Counted from the stretch's first letter, positions 10,191 through 21,397 are shown. The stretch: 64,000 nucleotides of DNA from QHXQ01 sp963788965 (GCA_963788965.1 CAWBIK010000005.1:186001-250000); one strand, 5' to 3'. Translations and numbers: made by a program. The notes: generated by a model not told the origin, from the sequence alone.

Positions 10191-10406
10191 AGGCAGATTA
10201 GCCGCCCGGTTGATAAGCGTGAGTTTGTGGCAAACAGACTTATCGAACTCTACCTCGTAGTCTGCCGCCGCTATGATACGCAAGCGGTCTTAAAACATCA
10301 ACGCTGATCGAACTTTCGTCCTCACTGCACGGGCGAGGAACTCTTCGCCAGCTATCTGTTCGGCCGCTGCCCGTCATGTGGACCCAATTTATTCTTGTTC
10401 GCTTAG
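10191..10406 (+). pseudogene. IS4-like (DDE_Tnp_1) transposase N-terminal remnant
   Basis: In the 531-bp gap between the two sulfatase genes, the + strand encodes 'FVANRLIELYLVVCRRYDTQ' then 'AVLKHQR', and after a one-base shift 'NFRPHCTGEELFASYLFGR'. This resembles the N-terminus of IS4/IS982-like transposases ('LYL.VC..YDTQL..QR.SN' followed by 'FT..E..TIYLFG'). The rest of the transposase is missing. Nothing else recognisable lies in 10149-10679; the promoter of the downstream sulfatase must lie there. Confidence 0.5.
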
Positions 10407-10679
10407 CAGATAGATAAAGCGTTCATTCAATAACTGGCAACTTTGGTTAATTAGTACCAAAAGGATTTGGCAGCTGACTCCGGCTGCGACCTAAATGGAG
10501 CGGCAAACTTTTACTGCCTGCAACCGAAGTTGTGATAGGCTGCCAAGGCAGCAGCACATGCTACGGTCAACTTTATGTAGGTGGCTGCTCCTCGCATTCA
10601 CAGGGTACTTAAAACAGGTCACCACAAACGCCGAAAGTCATTTGCACTTTCCTCATCTCAGTTGAAAGGAACTCACACG

Positions 10680-12428
10680 ATGAAGCCCGACACAGAGCGA
10701 CCCAATTTTCTCATCTTCATGGTTGACGAAGTGCGCTACCCGCCGGTTTATGAAACCGAGGAGATCAAGGCGTGGCGCAACAGGTATCTGAAGGCCCAAG
10801 ACATGCTGCGCCAGACCGGCGTGGAGTTCCACCGCCACTACGTCGCCTCATGCGCCTGCTGCCCAAGTCGCTCCTCGCTCTTCACCGGCCAGTACCCCAG
10901 CTTGCACGGTGTGACGCAGACGCCCGGCGCGGCCAAAACCTCTTTCGACCCCGGCATGTTCTGGCTCGACCCCAACACCGTGCCCACGATGGGCGACTAC
11001 TTCCGCGCCGCTGGCTACCGCACCTTCTACAAGGGCAAGTGGCACATCTCGGACGGCGACATCATCATTCCGGGCACGCGCAACCCGCTGATGACGTGGG
11101 GCGTGAACACCACCGACAGCAACCCGAGTCCAATCCCGCTCCCCCGCAACATCGAGATTTATCGCCAAGCCGACCGGCTCGACGACTATGGGTTCAGCGG
11201 GTGGATCGGTCCGGAGCCGCACGGCGCAGCACAGGCTAATAGTGGGATGAACCGCGACCAGGGCTTCGCCCAAGAGGCGATAGCGCTGCTGGATGAACTC
11301 GAAGCGGAGCGCGCAGCAGGGGACGGTCAGCAGTCGCCCTGGCTCATCGTCAACTCCTACGTGAATCCACACGACATCGCCCTGTTCGGCATCCAGTGGA
11401 AAGCCCTGTGGGGCTACGACTACACAGACGACACTGTGCCCGACATTCCCCCCGCACCGACACACGATGAGGACCTTGATACCAAGCCGCGGTGTCAGGC
11501 AAGTTTCATCAACGTCTACCCGCACATGATTATGCCGCAGCCGCCCATTGAAATCTTCCGCAAGTTTTACTACTACTTGCAGAAGACTTCGGACGAGCTG
11601 ATCCAGCAGGTCTACGCTCGGCTGCGCGCCTCCTCGTTCTTCGAGAACACAATCGTCATCTTCACTTCCGACCACGGCGATATGTTGGGCGCGCACGGTG
11701 GCGCGCACCAGAAGTGGCACAACGCCTACGAAGAGACGATCCACGTACCCCTGATCATTTCCAGCCCGGCCCATTTCAAGGAGCCGAGGTCGGTTGACAC
11801 GCTGACCAGCCACGTCGACATTATCCCGACGCTGCTTGCGCTCGCCGGGGCGGACCAGAAAGAAGTGCAAGAGATCGCTGCGCGCGCCCACTGCGAAGTG
11901 CGCCCGCTGGTGGGGCGCGACCTCTGCGCGCTGATTCTCGACGCCGACGCACCGCCAACGGTGAGCGAGCCGGTCTACTTCATGACCGACGACGAGATCA
12001 GCGAAGGGGAGTCGCAGTTCAATCCCGCCACCGGTAATCCGTATCACTCCGTCATTCAGCCCAACCACGTCGAGACGGTCATCGCGGTCTTCGCTGCGGC
12101 GGGCGGCGAGCAGGTCTGGAAGTACTCGCGCTATTTCGACAACCCGGACTTCTGGACCAGCCCCGGTCAGTACGACATCGTGCATCTAGGTCAGGAGCAG
12201 CAGCAGCGGACCGAGCCAGCGCCCGACGAATACGAGATGTACAACCTCACGCTCGACCCGCTTGAGACAATCAATCTCGCGCACCCGGCGCACCAGACAC
12301 CGGAGACGCAGAAGAGACAGCAGGAGTTGCACGCGCTGCTGGCCGAGCAGAACGCCAAGAAACGGCTGACGCCACGGGACGAAACTGGTGCGAACTCTGC
12401 CTCAGGCGGCAGGCAGCCAAACGTGTAA
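10680..12428 (+). CDS. Type I sulfatase (formylglycine-dependent arylsulfatase family)
   Basis: 582 residues. The ATG at 10680 has GAAAGGA upstream and starts 'MKPDTERPNFLIFMVDEVRY'; the frame is open further upstream but without family similarity. The sulfatase signature C-C-P-S-R at residues 60-64, followed by SLFTG, supplies the cysteine that is converted to formylglycine. 'YRTFYKGKWHIS' and 'VIFTSDHGDMLGAHG' supply metal and sulfate ligands. No signal peptide is visible, so it may be cytoplasmic or use another route. Substrate unknown. Divergent from the alkyl sulfatase, suggesting a sulfate-ester scavenging locus. Confidence 0.9.
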   Translation: MKPDTERPNFLIFMVDEVRYPPVYETEEIKAWRNRYLKAQDMLRQTGVEFHRHYVASCACCPSRSSLFTGQYPSLHGVTQTPGAAKTSFDPGMFWLDPNTVPTMGDYFRAAGYRTFYKGKWHISDGDIIIPGTRNPLMTWGVNTTDSNPSPIPLPRNIEIYRQADRLDDYGFSGWIGPEPHGAAQANSGMNRDQGFAQEAIALLDELEAERAAGDGQQSPWLIVNSYVNPHDIALFGIQWKALWGYDYTDDTVPDIPPAPTHDEDLDTKPRCQASFINVYPHMIMPQPPIEIFRKFYYYLQKTSDELIQQVYARLRASSFFENTIVIFTSDHGDMLGAHGGAHQKWHNAYEETIHVPLIISSPAHFKEPRSVDTLTSHVDIIPTLLALAGADQKEVQEIAARAHCEVRPLVGRDLCALILDADAPPTVSEPVYFMTDDEISEGESQFNPATGNPYHSVIQPNHVETVIAVFAAAGGEQVWKYSRYFDNPDFWTSPGQYDIVHLGQEQQQRTEPAPDEYEMYNLTLDPLETINLAHPAHQTPETQKRQQELHALLAEQNAKKRLTPRDETGANSASGGRQPNV

Positions 12429-12826
12429 GCTTGAGTCACAGCGTTCAAGCCAGTGACAGGGGCGTGCGGCCAAGGCGGTGATCTGACCCGTCAACCAGTG
12501 TGCCCCGCAAGCGGATAAACAACGCACTATTACCCCACTACCAAGAAAGTGCTTAGCGTGCGTCGGCTTAACTACGTCGTCTTCCTACGGCCAGTCCGCC
12601 ATGATGCGAACAAGTACCACTGCGATACTGGCTGAAACTGTGCGAGCCCTCCCAGCAGCGGTAGGTCACGCCCTCAGCGGGCAGTGCAGCTTCCCCTCCC
12701 GGTGAGGCTCAAGAGATCTCGACGTGACACGAAGCATAGCGGACGCGGAAGTGTTCGCTGTTGCGACTCATTAAGGCGTGCGCTGGATGGCAACGAGCGG
12801 CGGGCGCATAAGCTACATGATCGATC
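12429..12826. other. Intergenic region, nothing recognised
   Basis: A 398-bp gap between the sulfatase and the convergent M20 gene. No ORF with protein-like composition, no tRNA-like fold and no obvious terminator was recognised on either strand. Confidence 0.5.
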
Positions 12827-14176
12827 TTATTTCTTCATCAGTTCCAGCACGGCCGTTGTCATCGCCTTGACGCCGGTCCTGATCGTCGGCTCAGGCAGCG
12901 GCGCGAACAGGCTCGAATGCAACGACGGCAAAGGCGTGCCGGTCTTCAAACTCTGTTCGACCTTTACGGGATCGACCGCGCCGAGCCAAAATAGCGTGAC
13001 CGGGATCTGTTGCCCGTCGAGGCCGAACCGGCCGAAGTCTTCGCCGCCCATGACCGGCTCTCGCTTAACGACGTTATCGGCCCCAAGCGTGCTTTGAAGT
13101 GTAGCGACGAGGCGTCGCGTCAGTTCCGGGTTGTTGTAGGTCGCAGGTGTAAACTCATCTTCGCGGACACTGACGGTCGGCAATTTGTCGGCCCGGACGC
13201 CCGCCGCTTCGGCGATGCTCTTAGTGATGCGCGCAATCGAAGCGAGCACGCGTTGGCGCACCTCCTCTTTATAAGTACGCACGGTGAGTTGCAGGCGCAC
13301 TTCATTGGGGATGATGTTGTGTTTAGTCCCGCCGTTGATCGAGCCGACGGTGACGACCGCCGGGTCGAGCGGCGAGTTCTCGCGGCTGACGATGGTTTGC
13401 AGGGCGAGCACCACTTGCGCGGCGATCACTATCGGGTCTTTGGTCGTGTGCGGGTAAGCGCCGTGCCCGCCCACGCCCCTGATGATGATGTCCACAGAGT
13501 TCACGTTCGCCAGCGCATAGCCTTCGACATAGCCGACCTTGCCCGCTTCGAGCGTCGCATCGTCGTGCAGCGCGAGCACGTAGGCGGGTCGTGGGAAACG
13601 CGTGTAGAGGCCGTCGCTCAGCATCGCCTTCGCGCCCGCGCCGCGTTCCTCGGCGGGCTGCCCGACCAGTACGAGCGTGCCGCGCCAACGATCTTTCAAC
13701 TTCACCAGCGTCCGTGCCGTGCCGAGCAGCGTGGCGATATGCACATCATGTCCGCAGGCGTGCATGACGCTGACCTCTTCACCGCTCACAGGGGTCTTCA
13801 TCTTGACCTGGCTGGCATAAGGCAATCCGGTCTGCTCCTCAACCGGCAGCGCGTCCATGTCTGAACGCACCCAGACGACCGGCCCGTCGCCATTCTTCAG
13901 TACCGCAACCACACCATAACCGGTCAGGCCCGGTTGTTCGTACTTGCCGACGCGCTCGGTCACATCGAAGCCGAGCGTGCGCAGTTCACCGGCCACGAAG
14001 GCCGCCGTCTTGGCTTCGGCGTAAGACAACTCAGGACTGGCGTGCAGCGTTTTGTAAGTCGTGACGAGCGCGGGCAGTTCCTGCTCGACCAAAGGATCAA
14101 GCGTGCTTTGGGCGACGACCGTTGTCAGGTTGAGCAGAATAACTGCGGCAAGGCAGATGAGTCTTTTCAGTTGCAT
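12827..14176 (-). CDS. Exported M20 family amidohydrolase (hippurate hydrolase/AbgB-like)
   Basis: 449 residues. ATG 14176 is preceded by GGAGG and opens a signal peptide ('MQLKRLICLAAVILLNLTTV' then VAQ). The zinc ligands of the M20D peptidase/aminoacylase fold are visible: 'MHACGHDVHIATLL' (Cys141, His143), the 'PAEE' acidic pair near residue 176, the dimerisation-domain 'GGHGAYPH' and 'MGGEDFGRF' near the C-terminus. It probably cleaves N-acyl or p-aminobenzoyl amino acids in the periplasm. Followed by a lone acetyltransferase upstream; no operon. Confidence 0.9.
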   Translation of the reverse strand: MQLKRLICLAAVILLNLTTVVAQSTLDPLVEQELPALVTTYKTLHASPELSYAEAKTAAFVAGELRTLGFDVTERVGKYEQPGLTGYGVVAVLKNGDGPVVWVRSDMDALPVEEQTGLPYASQVKMKTPVSGEEVSVMHACGHDVHIATLLGTARTLVKLKDRWRGTLVLVGQPAEERGAGAKAMLSDGLYTRFPRPAYVLALHDDATLEAGKVGYVEGYALANVNSVDIIIRGVGGHGAYPHTTKDPIVIAAQVVLALQTIVSRENSPLDPAVVTVGSINGGTKHNIIPNEVRLQLTVRTYKEEVRQRVLASIARITKSIAEAAGVRADKLPTVSVREDEFTPATYNNPELTRRLVATLQSTLGADNVVKREPVMGGEDFGRFGLDGQQIPVTLFWLGAVDPVKVEQSLKTGTPLPSLHSSLFAPLPEPTIRTGVKAMTTAVLELMKK

Positions 14177-14534
14177 AGTGAAGCGCCTCCGTGTCAGGCC
14201 CGGAAGACCGGCTAACGTGATGTTTGGTTGATTAACGATTGCGCGGCTGTCAAGAGCATCTCTTGGCAGCAAGGGTTCACGCTCTAAGTCGCAAGCAAAA
14301 TATGTCCACCGAAAGTATTGGGTCAATTTCAAATTTGCCAGATCGCTTTTGCAGTGGCCGTACTTAGCCGTACTCGTCCGGCGCACTGCGCTCTAATTGT
14401 TCATGCGCGTTCGAGACAAAACATTTCATCGGGTTGCTCGCGGCTAAGGGAAGCATGGAGCGGTTTTTTCAAACTGACCCACTAACCCAGCGAATGCAGA
14501 TGTCAATATTTTGCCAGCCATGTGGACCGCCCTT

Positions 14535-15062
14535 TCAGTTAAGGTCTGATTGCGCGAAGGTCGAGGCAGTGATCTGATAAACATAACTATCACGGCCGCC
14601 GTCCGTCCTTGTGCCGACCCGCACGCCGCCTATCTTTTCCACAGCCCGCTGCGAACGCAAATTCTGTGGACCAATAAGAAAGACCACGCGCGCAACGAAG
14701 TTGAAGGCATGCCGCAGCATGAGTTGTTTCATTTCCCTGTTGTAGACGCCGCCCCAATGCGATCTGGCCAAGAACGTCCAACCGATCTCGATCTCGCTGC
14801 TTGCTTCGTCGTAACCGTAAAAGCGCGACGAGCCGATGACTTGCTTATCCTTTAAGTCAATAGCGATCAAAGCGCCACCGGAGGCCAATGCTTCACGAAA
14901 GAAGTCCTTGAAGACTTCCTCTTTGTAACGGTCTTTGCTCGGATGCTGTTCCCAGATGAGCGGGTCTGCGGCGACGGCGTAAAGGTCAGCAAAATCCTCT
15001 GCTCGCAGCGGCCTGAGTTCGAGCAGTTCGCCTGTCAAACTGGGTTGGAGATCAAAGGGCAT
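14535..15062 (-). CDS. GNAT family N-acetyltransferase (RimJ/RimL-like)
   Basis: 175 residues from ATG 15062; the frame is open upstream to 15113, but 'MPFDLQPSLTGELLELRPL' is the normal N-terminus of this group ('L.g..l.LRPL...D...L'). 'EIEIGWTFLARSHWGGVYN' is the motif-A region of the Acetyltransf_3 type, and 'LIGPQNLRSQRAVEKIGGVR' the acetyl-CoA/C-terminal region. Cytoplasmic enzyme; substrate unknown (small amines or protein N-termini are typical). The Shine-Dalgarno is weak. Confidence 0.85.
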   Translation of the reverse strand: MPFDLQPSLTGELLELRPLRAEDFADLYAVAADPLIWEQHPSKDRYKEEVFKDFFREALASGGALIAIDLKDKQVIGSSRFYGYDEASSEIEIGWTFLARSHWGGVYNREMKQLMLRHAFNFVARVVFLIGPQNLRSQRAVEKIGGVRVGTRTDGGRDSYVYQITASTFAQSDLN

Positions 15063-15116
15063 ACTTGCAGAATTACATACTCGGCGCAGGTCCTCAAGCG
15101 ATAACGCAGCCAACGA

Positions 15117-15156
15117 ACAGTCAGTACCACCCGCGACCGCAAGCGGTACTGACTGT
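15117..15156. repeat. REP-like palindrome
   Basis: A perfect 12-bp inverted repeat (ACAGTCAGTACC at 15117-15128 and GGTACTGACTGT at 15145-15156) with a 16-base GC-rich loop, just upstream of the acetyltransferase start. It looks like a dispersed extragenic palindrome; a terminator is unlikely because no T-run follows on either strand. Confidence 0.6.
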
Positions 15157-15339
15157 AGTCACACGCAAGCTATAGAAGATGCCTTTAAGACTCGTCGCCC
15201 GATCCCGGCTCGGCCATCTTGCGGTGCTGTTCGGCGAGCAGGCCGGCAAGCGAGCCCGCATTCTTAACCCGAACTCAGGTCACTATACTACCGCTATACC
15301 GCGCCCCCACGATGCTGCTCATCGAATCTAATGGGTATG

Positions 15340-15360
15340 TTAACGTGAGTTCGCCGTAAG
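15340..15360. repeat. Solitary IS256-like end
   Basis: TTAACGTGAGTTCGCCGTAAG matches the end of the IS256 remnant at 4431-4451 at 19 of 21 positions, in the same orientation. No transposase sequence follows, so this is an orphan end or a trace of a past insertion. It lies 73 bp upstream of the DUF4062-NACHT gene. Confidence 0.45.
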
Positions 15361-15432
15361 AATGCAACGTCAAATCTGAGCACTGCCGTTCCTTTCGATC
15401 ATTTGCCGTGCCATAATCCGCCGCACGTAGCT

Positions 15433-18400
15433 ATGGCCGCCATTTGGAAAACAGTCCGCGTCTTCATCTCATCAACGTTCCGAGATATGCATGCGGAGCG
15501 AGATCAACTGGTCAAGGTTGTGTTCCCCCGGTTACGCGAAGGTCTGGAAAAGCACCGGATATATCTGGACGATGTTGACCTGCGCTGGGGCGTGACGCGG
15601 GAGCAAGCCGAGAGTGGCCGTGCTCTTGATGTCTGCCTGAACACAATCGACGAATGCCGCCCGTTTTTTATCGGCATACTTGGCGAGCGCTACGGCTCCG
15701 CAGCCACGGAGCTACCGGCCGAAACGCTAGCCCGTTATGACTGGTTGCGTGATCACGCCGGCCGGAGTTTGACCGAACTCGAAATTATTCACGCTGTACT
15801 TCGTAACCCGGAGATGAAGACGCGCGCCTTCTTCTATTTCCGCGACCCCGACGCACTCCGCGATGTGCCGCGCTCCCTCCGGCAAGAGGCCTATATCGAA
15901 ACAGACCCGGCCCAAGCTCGCAAGCTCGCCGAACTCAAAGACCGCATCCGCCAGAGCGGCCATCCCGTGTTTGACGGCTACCCTGCACGCTGGAACGCTG
16001 AGGCTGACGACCGCGCCAGCAGGACGCGCGGGCGGCTTGTGGGCCTCTCCGTCTTTGGGAATCGGGTCCACGACCAACTGTGGGACGTGCTCCGCACGGA
16101 GTTCGCTCTACCGGACGCGCCGCCCGAAGCCGTCGCCGACCGCTTCGCCGATGAGCACGAGGGGCACGAACGCTTTATGGAATCGCGCGTGCGCGTTTAC
16201 GTCGGGCGCGAGACGTTGCACGAAGCACTCCTGAGTTTCGCCGAAGGCGACGAGCCTGTCCCGTGTCTGGTGACAGGTCCTTCCGGCTCTGGCAAATCGG
16301 CGGCCTTGGCCCGGCTGGTCCTCGACTTCCGCAGCCGCCGGCCCCAGAGCGCGGTCATCGTGCATTTCGTCGGCGCGACCCCGCGCTCGACAAGCCTCCG
16401 CGAGACTTTGGCCGACTGTGCCGGGAACTCTACGAAGGTGTGTTGCAGGAACAAAAGGAAGCACGTCTAGCGCGAGTCCAGACCGAAGGGGACGCAGGCG
16501 CGAGCCGACGGGCCAGCATCGAAAAGGAATATGCCATTCCTGAGAATGCGTCCGCGCTCGCTTCAACCTTGCGCCGCTTTCTCCTCAAGCTGCCCGTTGA
16601 GCAGCGCGTCCTGATCGTTCTGGATGCTCTGGATCAATTCGACGAGCAGAGCATCGCCGAAGTGCTCGACTGGCTCCCGGAGCCGCTGCCCAAACAGGTC
16701 AGGCTGATCGTCAGCCGAAAGAGCGGCGCGGAGGTTACGGAACACACGCTCTTTGGGCCGCGCCAGCACCAGCTCATCCGTATGGACCCACTCACGGAAG
16801 CGGAGCGGACGGAAATTATCCGGCAAGTGCCGTCGCTCTCTGCGAAGACCCTCGACGAGGGCCAGATACGACTTCTGCTCGACAACCCGGCGTGCGCGAA
16901 TCCACTTTTCCTGCGCGTTGCGATTGAGGAATTGCGCGGCTACGGTTCCTTCGAGCAGTTGACGCGGCGCATTCTGGCTTTTCCGGGCCGCAAGCCGGGG
17001 TTCTTCGAGAGAGTGTTTCGCGGGCAGTGGTCCTGGGGAAAAACGCGGGCCGCGCAAGAGCCTGTCACCGCCTTGTTCGACCAAGTGCTCGACCGCCTAG
17101 AGGCTGAGTTCGATGCCGAAGTGGTGCGCGCGGCGCTAACGCATCTGGCCGTCGCCCGACGCGGATTATCGGAGCGCGAGCTTAAAGAAATCGTCGCGCA
17201 CCTATCGGGAGCGGAAGACCTGTTCGCCATTCTGCGCCAACTCAGACCCTACCTGCTCAACAGGGCGGGTCTGCTCAACTTCTACCACGTCAATCTCGGT
17301 TTAGCGGTTGCGACCCGCTATCTCGACGGGGACGCCAAGCGGCGCGAGGCCCACGCGCAACTGGCCGACTATTTTGCCGGTCAGCCTTATTTCCTGCCCG
17401 GCAGGGTCGCGCACGCACGCAAAGCGGATGAACTCCCGTGGCAATTGCTCCAAGCTGCACGATGGCTCGACTTGGAGGCGTTGCTCACCACGCTCCCATT
17501 CTGCGAATCCAAAGCCGAGGCTGGCCTCGCCAGCGACCTCGCTGATGACTTCACGATGACGAACAAGGCGCTGCCCGGCGATCCGCCGACGCGCCGCGAA
17601 TGGGACAAGCATGGTCGGAGTCTGGCTCAGAAAATTAAAAAACTTACCGATCCATTTCGCATGCGGCTGCTCCTTCCGCTCCTAGAAGAGGCACTGCGCC
17701 GCGACCTGCCTTTCCTGTCCCGCAATCCGACAGCCTTATTCCAATGCTTATGGAATTCTTGCTGGTGGCACGACGCCGATGAGGCGGCTCATCATTACGA
17801 GCGCCCTCGGAACGGTTGGGGGCCAGACGGCCCGCCGTGGAAAACCAGACTTTCGATCCGGCTTCCAATATTTGAGCCGAAACTCTCATCCTTACTTGAA
17901 GACTGGCGCGCCGAAAAGGAGCGGGCCGCGCCCGGCTTCGTCTGGCTGCGCACGCTGCGGCCGCTCGCGCAACGTTTGGGCCTCGCAGAGCGCACCATAT
18001 TCCACGGCGCACCGGTCGCGGCGCTCGCCTGCTCAGCGGACGGGAAGTGGCTTGCGACTGCGGGTGGGTATGCGGTCAAAGTCTGGAACGCCAGAACCGG
18101 CGAGGAGCGCCAGTCCTTCGAGGTTGGGCGTCAAGTTCCGGGCAGCGGCGAACTCATCGAGCAGGTATTAGCGAACGCAGACGAGAGTGACGCCGAGAGC
18201 CAGCGCGAGTTGGCGGCGCTTGAGGAGCGCCAGTCCGCAGGCGAGGAGAAGGCCGGATGCGTCGCTTGGTCGCCCGACGGCGCGCGCCTTGTGGTCGGGG
18301 CCGGTCAAACTTTTTACGTCTTCGACGTAGACAACGGCACGCAAATCCTTCGCTTCTCCGTGCCGGCAGCGGCCGAAGGCTACACCGTCGGTATCGAGCC

Positions 18401-20114
18401 GTGCGCGGACTTCTCCCCAGACGGCAAGCGTATTGTTCTGGCTGGCGCTAGATCGGCCTGCGCACAAGTGGTTGCTGCCGACACCGGGCAGACTATCTTT
18501 GAACTCGGCGGCCACAAGTCAGTGTCGCGCGTGTCCTATTCGCCGGAGGGCAGCCGTATCCTAACCCTCGGAGCCGAACCGATTGAAGAACCGACAGAAT
18601 CCGAATACCTGCCTACTTTCCATTTCAGCCTCTGTAATTGGGATGCCGCAACGGGTCAGGAGCTTGGTCGCCAGCTTGATGTTGAATTCGCAGAATATTC
18701 AAAGGACGGCCGGCGTTTGATCTTTGCGACGGCGGCAGAAGTGGTCGTGTTCGACGCCCAAACGACACACGAAATTGCCCGCCACCGCGACTTACAGGCT
18801 GACCGTGATCAGATAGTGTCCACGCCGAAACTTCAAGTAGACGATGGAACATTCACGTTCACTCGCGCTATCAGCCTCCTTGAGACGATGGCCATTTCTC
18901 CCGACGGGCATCGGTTTGCCTTGGCAGACCGCGAAGGCAACGTTCGAGTCTGGGACGCGGATACGGGTGCGCTCCTAGCCTGTCATACCGGCGACTCAGG
19001 CGAGGCTTCTGCAATCGCGTTCTTCCCGTCAAATCTCGAAGGTCTTTTCGTGCCCGGCGAAAGCTCTTGGCAGGCAACAAACCCGGAAATCATCGAGCGG
19101 CGGCTTGAACGGCTTACGCGCCGCCGCCTTGTTTGCGGTTTCCCGGACGGAACCGCCCGCATTTGGAATGCGGAGGACGCGGCGCACGTGCCTCGGCTGC
19201 GGCGTGCGGACGGCAACATCACCGACCTCGCTTTTTCGCCCGACGGGCAGTTCCTAGCCACGGCTGCATACGACCTGTGCCTATGGGACGCCGCGACGGG
19301 CCGCGAACTCCAACGGCTCGACGGGCATAGGTTCGTGGCCTTTGATCAGGCGGGGCAGCGGGTCGCTTCAGCCGGCCGCTCCCAAGAAGAAGAGCTTCAA
19401 ATCTGGGATGCTGTCGATGGCAGGCTGCTAGTCTCCTTCCCGGGCCACTCGGCGTGGAGCACCTGCGCAGCCTTCTCGCCCGACGGGTTGCGGCTGGCCA
19501 CGGGCGGGGCCGATTACACGGACGAAGGGAGTGAGTTTTCGCTTGATCGCCCGCGCTCGAACAATGTGCGGGTCTGGGACCTACAAAGTGGCAAAGAAAT
19601 CCTCTGCATACTTGCGCACGAGGACGATGTGCTCAGCGTGGCGTTTTCTCCTGACGGCCGCCGCCTCGCTTCGGGAGGCGACAACGGAGACAACACTCTC
19701 AAACTCTGGGACGCCGCGACCGGTGAACTGCTTGCCAAGTTCCCAACGGAGTGGGAGTCATGGTGGGGCATCCACGTGCGCGATCTGGCGTTCTCGCCCG
19801 ATGGCCGCTATCTCGCCTTCAGTAGCGGAAGTGGGCTGCGGGTGATAGACGCTCAAAGCGGACAACTCATTGAAGAGTATTGGGCCGTGGGAGACACTAC
19901 GGTCTTGGCGGCAGGAGTTGCGCGTTTCCCATGGTGCGCGCTCAGATCGCTGAGAGAGGATGAAACCGTCGTCCTCTCGGCAGCCGGCCACAAGGTCGCA
20001 CAATTTCCCGCCCGGTTCGACCGCATCGCTACGCACCGGGCGGGTAGGAGTTTCGCCGGTGTCATCGGCCGTGACCTTTACCTCTTCGTGCTTGAAAGCG
20101 AAGACAAATCATAA
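15433..20114 (+). CDS. DUF4062-NACHT-WD40 STAND-type protein (one frameshift)
   Basis: About 1,560 residues, cytoplasmic. From ATG 15433: a DUF4062 domain ('KTVRVFISSTFRDMHAERD', 'LRWGVTREQ', 'FFIGILGERYG'), then a STAND NTPase with Walker A 'TGPSGSGKSAAL' (about 16270-16305) and Walker B 'RVLIVLDALDQFDE' (about 16605), a helical linker, then a C-terminal WD40 propeller with many 'AFSPDG..LA.....VWDA.TG' blades (about 18000-20080). The frame is lost near 16407 (TTT where TTTT would continue the frame); 15433-16470 and the frame open from 16263 join. The architecture resembles eukaryotic TEP1/NWD1 and bacterial signal-sensing STAND proteins. A sensing or defence role is inference only. Confidence 0.85.
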
Positions 20115-20170
20115 CCTTGCCGGAGGGTTTTCGCGTCAGTCGAATCTGCCCGACCCGGCCGGGACGCGTG

Positions 20171-21397
20171 TTAGCGCGGCGGTTTTTCCATCCGTTCCCA
20201 GTTCTGCTGTAGTTCAACCGCCGGGTTGAAAAGCGAGTTATTGGTGAGGATGATCGAGCCGTCAGGCCGGCTCCACCCGTGGCTGTAGCCGGCGCTGAGT
20301 TCGACTGGGGTGCCGCTGCTGTCTTTCCACGTTTCCACTTCGCGGATCGTCTGGATGAAACGGCCCTGGCTGGCGTCGGAAGAGGCTTGCGCCCGCTCCC
20401 AGTTCCTCATGCGCGCGTCGGATGCGTCGCTCTGCGCCTTGGCGTAGGCAGCGGATTGCTCGCCCTGCAGCCGCAGACGTTCCATGCGGTCGGCGTGTTC
20501 CTTGTTGCCCAGTTGGGTCATGAACGTCTCTTTCGCCTGCTTCCATATCGGATTCACCCTCTGACTCGCGCCGATAGTTCCCCAGAGCTTAAGCGCTTCT
20601 GCTTCGCGCTCAGGCGGGTAGCGGATAAAGGCCCGGAGAAAAACCGACGTGCTGGCGGTTCCGTTAGGCATGCCGTTCAGGTCTGTGCTCTGAGTCATGA
20701 CCACCATTACGCCGACCTGGGCCAGGCCCTTGGTGCCGTCGGGCCAGGTGAGAGTGCCGTACACGGCGCTGCCGGTGTGGTTCGAGTTCATGCCGTACTG
20801 CTGCGCGATAGCGTTGCTGTTGGCGTTGATCTTGTCCATCACGGCCCGGGTTCTCTCGTCGTTGCGAACGTTGCTGACGGTCGCGCCGCCGAGTTCTGTG
20901 CGCGCAAATTGTTCGAGGTACTGCGCCGCATTGAAGGGCTGGCTCACCTCGCAATCGCCGCGTTGCGCCGCCGCGAGCGCGGACTGCTGGAGCATTTGGT
21001 CCTGAAAGAAGCCGAACGTGCGGCTGGGCAGCAGCTTGAATTGTATCGCTCCGTCAGGTGATGTCACCGAGTAATGCCACGACGCAAGATCGCCACGGCA
21101 TCCCCAATTCCAGCGGATGCCGCCCTCGGTTCGCCAGCCGCGCGGCGCCAGTATGCTCACCGCCTCGACGGGCCTGTCGAAGCCCTCCTGATCGTTGAAC
21201 CGGACGCGCTCGAACACAACATAGTCCTTGCCTTCCACCAGCCCGGAAGTAGTTCGACCCGGCGTGCTACGGTTTCCCGATTGGTTTTCAACCGGCCCGG
21301 AGGTGGTTTCACGGGGCGCGCTGCTGTTTTCCGAATTGCCTCCACAGGCGGTACTGAGCACAAGGAGGCAGACGAACAGTGCGGACATGCGTGACAT
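20171..21397 (-). CDS. Lipoprotein of unknown function
   Basis: 408 residues with a lipoprotein signal ending in the lipobox 'LSTAC', so likely anchored in a membrane facing the periplasm. A short low-complexity linker repeats 'TTSGPVEN' / 'TTSGLVEG'. The body has no family I can name; 'AVSILAPRGWRTEGGIRWNW' near residue 85 suggests a beta-rich domain, and the C-terminal half has a Gln/Ala/Arg-rich helical stretch ('LRLQGEQSAAYAKAQSDASD') that may form a coiled coil. Convergent with the NACHT gene. Confidence 0.75.
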   Translation of the reverse strand: MSRMSALFVCLLVLSTACGGNSENSSAPRETTSGPVENQSGNRSTPGRTTSGLVEGKDYVVFERVRFNDQEGFDRPVEAVSILAPRGWRTEGGIRWNWGCRGDLASWHYSVTSPDGAIQFKLLPSRTFGFFQDQMLQQSALAAAQRGDCEVSQPFNAAQYLEQFARTELGGATVSNVRNDERTRAVMDKINANSNAIAQQYGMNSNHTGSAVYGTLTWPDGTKGLAQVGVMVVMTQSTDLNGMPNGTASTSVFLRAFIRYPPEREAEALKLWGTIGASQRVNPIWKQAKETFMTQLGNKEHADRMERLRLQGEQSAAYAKAQSDASDARMRNWERAQASSDASQGRFIQTIREVETWKDSSGTPVELSAGYSHGWSRPDGSIILTNNSLFNPAVELQQNWERMEKPPR

